Assembly (NCBI RefSeq): GCF_002284575.1
Contig: NZ_NPKJ01000048.1
Location: 1 to 64,000, forward strand
Length of the DNA stretch: 64,000 nt
Direction: 5' to 3'
Source of the DNA: Mesorhizobium temperatum
GTDB lineage: Bacteria; Pseudomonadota; Alphaproteobacteria; Rhizobiales; Rhizobiaceae
The notes beneath the pieces were generated by a model. That model saw only the letters and a list, made by a program, of their open reading frames with translations, searched no databases and was not told where the DNA came from. The position numbers were made by a program, and so were the translations under genes. Positions 59,324 through 64,000 of the stretch are shown here, piece after piece; position 1 is the stretch's first letter; each line of letters begins with the position of its first letter.

Positions 59324-59980
59324 TTAGCCCTCGGCGGCGCTTGGCACCGGCGTGCTGAGCAGCTGCTGCTCCCACAGGAACGCGATGCCGCTGCCGGCGG
59401 CATGCTGCACAAGCAGCTCCGAAAGCTCGGCGGCATGCTCTGTGCGGGCCCAGTCGCGCTGCCATTCCGAAGCCACCGCCAGCCAGGTCATCATGTTCGC
59501 GCCGGCCGCGATCATGCGCTGGATCGCGACCTCGTGGGCCTCGACCGAAACGGCGCCTGACGCATCGGTGACGACCGTCACGTCCCAGCCTTCGCCGAGA
59601 GCCTGGATCGTCGGCATAGCAACGCAGATCTCGGTCCACAGGCCGGCGATGATAAGCTGCTTGCGGCCGGTGGCCTTGACCGCGTCCACGACCTTCTCAT
59701 CCTCCCAGGTGTTGATGAACGTCCGATCGATCACCTTCTGTCCAGGAAACACATCGGTGATCTGGGGGAAGAGGAGGCCGCCCCGATCAGCGATCACGCT
59801 CGTCAGAATCGTGGGCACGCCGAAGGCCTTGGCGGCCTTCGCCAGAGCCGTCGCATTGTTGACCACCATCTGCGGTTCGTGGCTGTTCACGTTTGTGAGC
59901 TGATAGGGCTGGTGGTCGATCAGAACGAGGACCGAGTCTTCAGGACGAAGAAGCGAATCAAGGCCGTTACGAGGGGTCAT
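59324..59980 (-). CDS. Isochorismatase-family (YcaC-like) hydrolase
   Basis: A 218-residue cysteine hydrolase. The catalytic Asp22 (L-V-L-I-D-H-Q-P-Y-Q-L) and Cys119 (G-L-W-T-E-I-C-V-A-M-P) are visible, with I-D-R-T-F-I-N-T-W-E-D between. The YcaC subfamily has an unclear substrate, often an amide. AAGGAAG precedes the ATG at 59980. It is divergent from a LysR regulator with a 154-base gap, which usually means the regulator controls it. Confidence 0.88.
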   Translation of the reverse strand: MTPRNGLDSLLRPEDSVLVLIDHQPYQLTNVNSHEPQMVVNNATALAKAAKAFGVPTILTSVIADRGGLLFPQITDVFPGQKVIDRTFINTWEDEKVVDAVKATGRKQLIIAGLWTEICVAMPTIQALGEGWDVTVVTDASGAVSVEAHEVAIQRMIAAGANMMTWLAVASEWQRDWARTEHAAELSELLVQHAAGSGIAFLWEQQLLSTPVPSAAEG

Positions 59981-60134
59981 CAAGACTTCCTTTCTCTGCC
60001 GCTATGGACGGCAATGGGTTCACGGGAGACATGCGCCAGCAGGCGACGTTGCCTGGACGCAATTTTCTGTTCCTCTTGGTGATGCGGTAGTGCCATAGTC
60101 AGGCAAGCTGTGTCGCGAAACGAGGAACGCCGAA

Positions 60135-61028
60135 TTGGACATCGAAGATCTACAGACATTCGTCGCAGTGGCCGATGCAGGGGGTGTATCGGCCGCCGGG
60201 CGCCGGCTCGGCGTCTCCAAGTCAATCGTCAGTCGGCGGCTTTTCCGGATCGAAGCAGAACTCGGCGTTCAGCTTCTTGCACGAACGACCCGCGGCGCCG
60301 CGCTTACGGAAGCGGGGATCACGTTCAGGGATTATGCGGCCCGAGCCAGCGCCGAGATCGACACGGCCAGGGAAACGATCCTCCCAACCGGTGATCTGCG
60401 CGGCCGCCTGAGAGTTGCCATGCCGCTTTCTTTCGGCCCGACCCACTTCGCCCCCGTGCTTGCGGAAATGGCGCATCAGCACCCTCAGCTCCAGATCCAT
60501 ACCTCCTACAGCGATCGCTTCGTTGATCTCATCGCAGAGGGTTTCGACTGCGCGATCCGGGTCGGGTACCTTCAGGACTCCAACCTGATCGCGAAGCGCA
60601 TCGGACCGATCTATGGAAAGCTCGTCGCAAGCCCGGATTATATCAAAACGCGCGGTTCACCTCAGACGCCAGATGAGCTCGTCACCCATCAGGCACTCAT
60701 GCAGGGGACGGAAGCCTGGCAGTTCATGGATGGCGACAAGATCGTCACGGTTCAGCCGCAGGGCAGGTTCAAGGCCGACAACGCTACGGCGCTTGCCGCC
60801 GCCGCAGTGGCAGGGCTCGGCATCGCTTGGCTCCCCGATTGCATCACGTATGACTATGTGACCTCCGGAGCGCTCGTTCCCATTATGACACGCTATCCAC
60901 CACCTTCGGCAGGCGCGTATGTCATCCGCCCGCCTGGTCAGCATCCCGCGCGGAAAGTACGGGTTCTCACCGAGATGCTGATCAAGAGCTTCGAACTGAA
61001 TCCACACCTTTGGGGGCTCGGCCGCTGA
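60135..61028 (+). CDS. LysR-family transcriptional regulator
   Basis: A 297-residue regulator. The N-terminal helix-turn-helix (L-Q-T-F-V-A-V-A-D-A-G-G-V-S-A-A-G-R-R-L, then S-K-S-I-V-S-R-R) is followed by a type-2 periplasmic-binding-like effector domain (L-R-V-A-M-P-L-S-F-G, A-I-R-V-G-Y-L-Q-D-S-N-L, V-A-G-L-G-I-A-W-L-P). This is the CrgA-like group. The start is a TTG with GAGGAA upstream. It is divergently paired with the YcaC-like hydrolase gene. Confidence 0.9.
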   Translation: MDIEDLQTFVAVADAGGVSAAGRRLGVSKSIVSRRLFRIEAELGVQLLARTTRGAALTEAGITFRDYAARASAEIDTARETILPTGDLRGRLRVAMPLSFGPTHFAPVLAEMAHQHPQLQIHTSYSDRFVDLIAEGFDCAIRVGYLQDSNLIAKRIGPIYGKLVASPDYIKTRGSPQTPDELVTHQALMQGTEAWQFMDGDKIVTVQPQGRFKADNATALAAAAVAGLGIAWLPDCITYDYVTSGALVPIMTRYPPPSAGAYVIRPPGQHPARKVRVLTEMLIKSFELNPHLWGLGR

Positions 61029-61050
61029 ACACGATCAGCGCGAAGCCTAT

Positions 61051-61153
61051 AGAGCGGGGTGCGTTCAAATTGAACTGGGGATCCCGCTCTATCTGTTTGT
61101 TTTAGCCGCATTTCTGCAACGCCAAGTGATTCCACTTTGCGGCAAATGCTCTA
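61051..61153. repeat. Dispersed intergenic repeat (AGAGCGGG type)
   Basis: AGAGCGGG and CCCGCTCT arms (61051 and 61083-61090) enclose a spacer with TTCAAATTGAA. A tail ending CACTTTGCGGCAAATGCTCT, then AG, follows. The tail resembles that at 47073-47195. It lies between convergent genes. Confidence 0.6.
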
Positions 61154-61155
61154 GG

Positions 61156-61815
61156 TCAGCTGGCTGCCGGCAGCGGATCGCTGCCGATCTTGGACAGCAG
61201 GATCACCGCCTGGGTGCGGCTGTCGACGCCAAGCTTCTGCAGAATGGCCGAGACATGCGCCTTGATCGTTGCTTCGGAGACACCGAGTTCGTAGGCGATC
61301 TGCTTGTTGAGCAGCCCTTCCGCCAACATGCCGAGCACGCGCGTCTGCTGCGGCGTCAGCGTCTGCAGCCGCTTGATCAGATCGGAGATCTCGGGATCGC
61401 GCTCGACGCCGAGATCGATGCCGGCGGGCGCAGCGATGTCGCCGGCAAGCACCGACTGCACGGCACTGCGGATCTCCTCCATGCTGGCCGATTTGGAGAT
61501 GAAACCGGAAGCGCCGAGGTCGAGCGCGCGTCGGATGGTCACCGGATCGTCATGTGCCGACACCACCACCAGTGGCACCGTCGGATGGATGCCGCGCAGC
61601 GAGATCAGGCCGGAAAGGCCGCTAGCGCCCGGCATCGACAGGTCGAGCAGCACCAGATCGACGTCCTCATTGGCCACGACCAGCGCCTTGGCGCTTTCGA
61701 AATCGCCGGCCTCGTGAATGCCGGCGACGTTGCCGATGCCGGCAAGCGCCTCTCTCAGCGCACCGCGAAAAAGCGGATGATCGTCAGCGATGACGAAAGT
61801 GTAGCCCGACGGCAC
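61156..61815 (-). CDS. NarL/LuxR-family response regulator
   Basis: A 219-residue protein. The receiver has the acidic pair (I-A-D-D-H-P-L-F-R) and phospho-acceptor Asp58 (L-L-D-L-S-M-P-G), plus V-V-S-A-H-D-D (Ser/Thr switch) and the Lys in F-I-S-K-S. The C-terminal HTH is L-T-P-Q-Q-T-R-V-L-G-M-L-A-E-G-L-L-N-K-Q, then S-E-A-T-I-K-A-H. The GTG at 61815, after GGGGAGGGACTT, is preferred to the ATG at 61836. No kinase is adjacent; the SSS-type hybrid kinase 2 kb away is a candidate partner. Confidence 0.9.
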   Translation of the reverse strand: MPSGYTFVIADDHPLFRGALREALAGIGNVAGIHEAGDFESAKALVVANEDVDLVLLDLSMPGASGLSGLISLRGIHPTVPLVVVSAHDDPVTIRRALDLGASGFISKSASMEEIRSAVQSVLAGDIAAPAGIDLGVERDPEISDLIKRLQTLTPQQTRVLGMLAEGLLNKQIAYELGVSEATIKAHVSAILQKLGVDSRTQAVILLSKIGSDPLPAAS

Positions 61816-61942
61816 AAGTCCCTCCCCGAATCCCATTGATGAATTGTCTGCTTCTTACGGGATCAGTCGAACGATTATGCGGCGATATCAGCCGTTTTCA
61901 AGCGGCAAAGGCTATGTGCCGGGTTTCCCCGGTGAACGGTGC

Positions 61943-62380
61943 TCAGGTTTTTTGCGGATTGGGCCTGGCGGCATCCTCGCCGCTGTCCTTTTCCATGTCC
62001 TTGACGATGCCGATGAAGCTGCGCAGGAAGCGCTCCATATAGCTCATCGTCTTGTTGAAATCCTCCTCGCTGGGCAATGTCGACTCAAAGCGGGCGGCAA
62101 GCGAGTTCTCGAGCTTGACGACGCGCTGGTCGAGCGCCTTCACCGAATTTTGCAGCCGGTCGATCTCGTCCTGGAAGGCGGCGCGTTCATCGGCCGCCAT
62201 CTTGCAGACGAGCTGGCCGGAAGCCTCCTCGCAGATCGACATCGCACCGGTCTGCGTGTCCATGCGGACATAGCCGGTGGCCGATTTTTCCATCCGGTAG
62301 CGGTCGGCTTCCTCGGAAAAAGCTGATACCGCGACGAGCGACATGAGGGCGGCAGGGATCAAGACGTGCTGCGGACGCAT
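61943..62380 (-). CDS. Exported coiled-coil protein (145 aa)
   Basis: A signal peptide (MRPQHVLIPAALMSLVAVSA, then F-S) is followed by Y-R-M-E-K-S-A-T-G-Y-V-R-M-D-T-Q-T-G-A-M-S-I-C and Q-L-V-C-K-M-A-A-D-E-R-A-A-F, with a possible disulfide. A coiled coil (I-D-R-L-Q-N-S-V-K-A-L-D-Q-R-V-V-K-L-E) and an acidic tail complete it. This layout is common in rhizobial periplasmic proteins without known function. GGAGGACAAT precedes the ATG at 62380. Confidence 0.7.
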   Translation of the reverse strand: MRPQHVLIPAALMSLVAVSAFSEEADRYRMEKSATGYVRMDTQTGAMSICEEASGQLVCKMAADERAAFQDEIDRLQNSVKALDQRVVKLENSLAARFESTLPSEEDFNKTMSYMERFLRSFIGIVKDMEKDSGEDAARPNPQKT

Positions 62381-62490
62381 ATTGTCCTCCATGGGCCAGT
62401 AAGTGCAATTTATCGCATGTTTGCGCCGGAAATGGGGAAGAACCCTGGCCCGCTCTTTCCCGTATGGCTGGTTCGGACTATAGCGCAACC

Positions 62491-62841
62491 ATGTCTCAGA
62501 TTATCTACAAGATAGTGCCCGAACGGTTGTGGCGCGAGGCCGAAAGAAATGGCAGCTTCGCCGGCGCGCCGATCGATGTCGCCGACGGCTTCATTCATTT
62601 TTCCACCGCCGGCCAGGCCAGGGAAACGGCGGCCAAACACTTTGCCGGCCAGACCGGGCTGCTGCTGGTCGCCGTCGATGGCGCCAAACTCGGTGATGTG
62701 CTGAAATACGAGGTCTCGCGCGGCGGCGCGCTGTTCCCGCATCTTTACGGCCCGCTCGACCTCAACGCCGTCGTCTGGGTGCAACCGTTGCCGCTCGGCA
62801 CCGATGGCCTGCACCAATTCCCGGCGCTGGAGGCCGAATGA
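62491..62841 (+). CDS. DUF952 family protein
   Basis: A 116-residue protein (MSQIIYKIVPERLWREAERN, then G-F-I-H-F-S-T-A-G-Q-A-R-E-T-A-A). The D-G-F-I-H-F-S motif and the later F-P-H-L-Y-G-P-L match DUF952, thought to have an ADP-ribosyltransferase-like fold with unknown activity. The start at 62491 is chosen by family N-terminus; an ATG at 62464 is in frame. It overlaps pyrD by ATGA. Confidence 0.85.
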   Translation: MSQIIYKIVPERLWREAERNGSFAGAPIDVADGFIHFSTAGQARETAAKHFAGQTGLLLVAVDGAKLGDVLKYEVSRGGALFPHLYGPLDLNAVVWVQPLPLGTDGLHQFPALEAE

Positions 62842-63914
62842 GCGTGCTCGACCGGCTCGGCCAGAGGTTCCTGTTTGCATTCGATCCGGAGGCCGCCCAC
62901 GGCCTGTCGATCGCCGCGCTGAAATGCGGGCTGCCGGTCGCCCGGCGCCCTGTGCTCGACGAAAGGCTGAAAGTCAGCGTCTGCGGCATCGATTTCCCCA
63001 ATCCGCTCGGCATGGCTGCCGGTTACGACAAGAACGCCGAGGTTCCCGATGCGCTGCTTGGCCTCGGCTTTGGCTTTACCGAGGTCGGCACGATCACGCC
63101 GCTGCCGCAGGCCGGCAACCCGAAGCCGCGCATTTTCCGGCTGACATCGGACGAAGCGGTGATCAACCGGCTGGGCTTCAACAATGAGGGCCACGAGGCC
63201 GCCGAACAACGGCTTGCCGCCCGCAAGGGCCGCGCCGGCATCGTCGGCGTCAATATCGGTGCCAACAAGGACAGCACCGACCGCGTCGGTGACTATGAAC
63301 GAGGCGTTGTCAGGTTTGCACCCTACGCCAGCTATCTGACGGTCAACATTTCATCGCCGAACACGCCGGGCCTGCGCAACATGCAGGCGCGCGAACAGCT
63401 CGGCGAACTCCTGTCGCGCGTCATGGCCGCACGTACGGCAGCTGCAGCGCAGCGGCCCGTCTTCCTCAAGATCGCGCCGGACCTGGTCGAGGCCGAGTTG
63501 GAGGATATCGCCGCCGAGGTCACCGAGAAGGCAATAAACGGTGTCATCGTCTCCAACACCACCATCGCGCGGCCGGGGCTGCGCAGCACCGATTTTGCCG
63601 GCGAGACAGGCGGGCTTTCGGGAAAACCGTTGTTCGAGCGCTCGACCATCGTGCTGGCAAAGATGCGGAAACTGCTTGGCCCGGACCGCGCCATCATCGG
63701 CGTCGGCGGCGTCGATTCTGCAGATACGGCACTTGAAAAGATCCGCGCCGGCGCCGATCTCGTCCAGCTCTACACCGGCATGATCTATGCCGGGCCGGCA
63801 CTGCCGGGCCGCATTCTTGCGGGGATGGCGCGTTTTGCGGATATGCAACGGCTCAAGTCGCTGCGCGAGTTGCGCGATAGCAGCCTCGATCAATGGTCGT
63901 CCAAGCCGCTCTGA
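62838..63914 (+). CDS. pyrD: Dihydroorotate dehydrogenase (quinone), class 2
   Basis: A 358-residue membrane-associated FMN enzyme of pyrimidine synthesis that passes electrons to quinone. It has the N-terminal amphipathic segment (L-F-A-F-D-P-E-A-A-H), N-P-L-G-M-A-A-G-Y-D-K-N, the catalytic serine region N-I-S-S-P-N-T-P-G-L-R, K-I-A-P-D-L, N-T-T-I-A-R-P and G-V-G-G-V-D-S. Length and motifs are those of class 2. It forms a two-gene unit with the DUF952 gene. Confidence 0.96.
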   Translation: MSVLDRLGQRFLFAFDPEAAHGLSIAALKCGLPVARRPVLDERLKVSVCGIDFPNPLGMAAGYDKNAEVPDALLGLGFGFTEVGTITPLPQAGNPKPRIFRLTSDEAVINRLGFNNEGHEAAEQRLAARKGRAGIVGVNIGANKDSTDRVGDYERGVVRFAPYASYLTVNISSPNTPGLRNMQAREQLGELLSRVMAARTAAAAQRPVFLKIAPDLVEAELEDIAAEVTEKAINGVIVSNTTIARPGLRSTDFAGETGGLSGKPLFERSTIVLAKMRKLLGPDRAIIGVGGVDSADTALEKIRAGADLVQLYTGMIYAGPALPGRILAGMARFADMQRLKSLRELRDSSLDQWSSKPL

Positions 63915-63926
63915 CCCGAAGTCGCT

Positions 63927-64000
63927 CTAAAACGCCGTCCGCATCCGCAAGCGCAAAATGGCAAGCAGGCTGAAGCCGCGCACCAGCAGGAAGACGTGCA
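63927..64000 (-). CDS. C-terminal end of a membrane protein, probably MATE-type
   Basis: The last 23 codons on the minus strand read H-V-F-L-L-V-R-G-F-S-L-L-A-I-L-R-L-R-M-R-T-A-F, then stop; the rest is off the window. The final helix with a basic end resembles a MATE-family multidrug exporter, but the fragment is too short to be sure. Confidence 0.5.
   Translation of the reverse strand, partial: HVFLLVRGFSLLAILRLRMRTAF

Noticed and set aside
1..64000. CRISPR arrays, rRNA genes and intact tRNA genes.
   Set aside because: No regularly spaced repeat array, no rRNA sequence and no complete tRNA cloverleaf was seen; only tRNA-like fragments.

Overview
The window looks like a chromosome segment of a Mesorhizobium-type alphaproteobacterium (order Hyphomicrobiales). 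The main reasons are a rhizobial-type L-rhamnose locus (rhaI-rhaD diverging from rhaR-S-T-P-Q-M-K), many small protein families typical of Mesorhizobium and its relatives (DUF768, DUF982, DUF6894, DUF3606, KTSC, DUF2934, DUF883, DUF3618), RIME-like palindromes between genes, and GC-rich codon use. All family names come from reading translations by eye; no database search was run.

Positions 1-29 kb form an accessory, island-like region. It is littered with gene debris: three decayed serine recombinases, two separate remnants of LigD-type DNA ligase, a CBS-domain remnant, a histidine-kinase remnant, KTSC and HARP-like remnants, and three copies of a small C-terminal tail module. A 37-bp direct repeat (35/37 identical, ending like the 3' end of a tRNA-Ser) sits at 1413-1449 and again at 29234-29270, so the region may be the relic of an integrated element. 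The intact genes in it are mostly stress-related (Mn catalase, DUF892 ferritin-like, DUF4142, DUF883, DUF3618/holin-like operon, KTSC, iron-permease-like). Six of these transcription units have an upstream GGAAC-N17/18-GTT match to EcfG/RpoE2 general-stress promoters. Embedded in the island is a cell-surface glycan locus at 11.5-16.8 kb: a beta-propeller glycosidase-like protein, a glycosyltransferase, UDP-galactopyranose mutase, and a GH1-like protein whose RmlD-like C-terminus is decayed.

Positions 29-36 kb are transitional. They carry a small methyltransferase, a secreted Gly/Ala-rich protein, a tyrosine-recombinase C-terminal remnant beside a tRNA-Phe 3'-half remnant, an acetyltransferase-like gene, a small membrane protein and a periplasmic gamma-glutamyltransferase.

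Positions 36-47 kb are the rhamnose catabolic region. RhaS/T/P/Q import the sugar, RhaM interconverts anomers, RhaI isomerises, RhaK phosphorylates, the bifunctional RhaD cleaves and oxidises, and RhaR (DeoR family) is the regulator in the divergent arrangement. RIME-like palindromes punctuate this locus, and one appears to supply the ribosome-binding site of rhaT.

Positions 47-64 kb are conserved, core-like sequence: an unusual alanine-racemase/arginase-like fusion near a D-amino-acid dehydrogenase, galE, hemA with a perfect FNR/FixK box upstream, an aminotransferase, mscL, an SSS-type transporter/PAS/histidine-kinase/receiver hybrid, an isochorismatase-family hydrolase divergent from a LysR regulator, a NarL-family response regulator, a DUF952 gene overlapping pyrD, and the end of a probable MATE transporter at the right edge.
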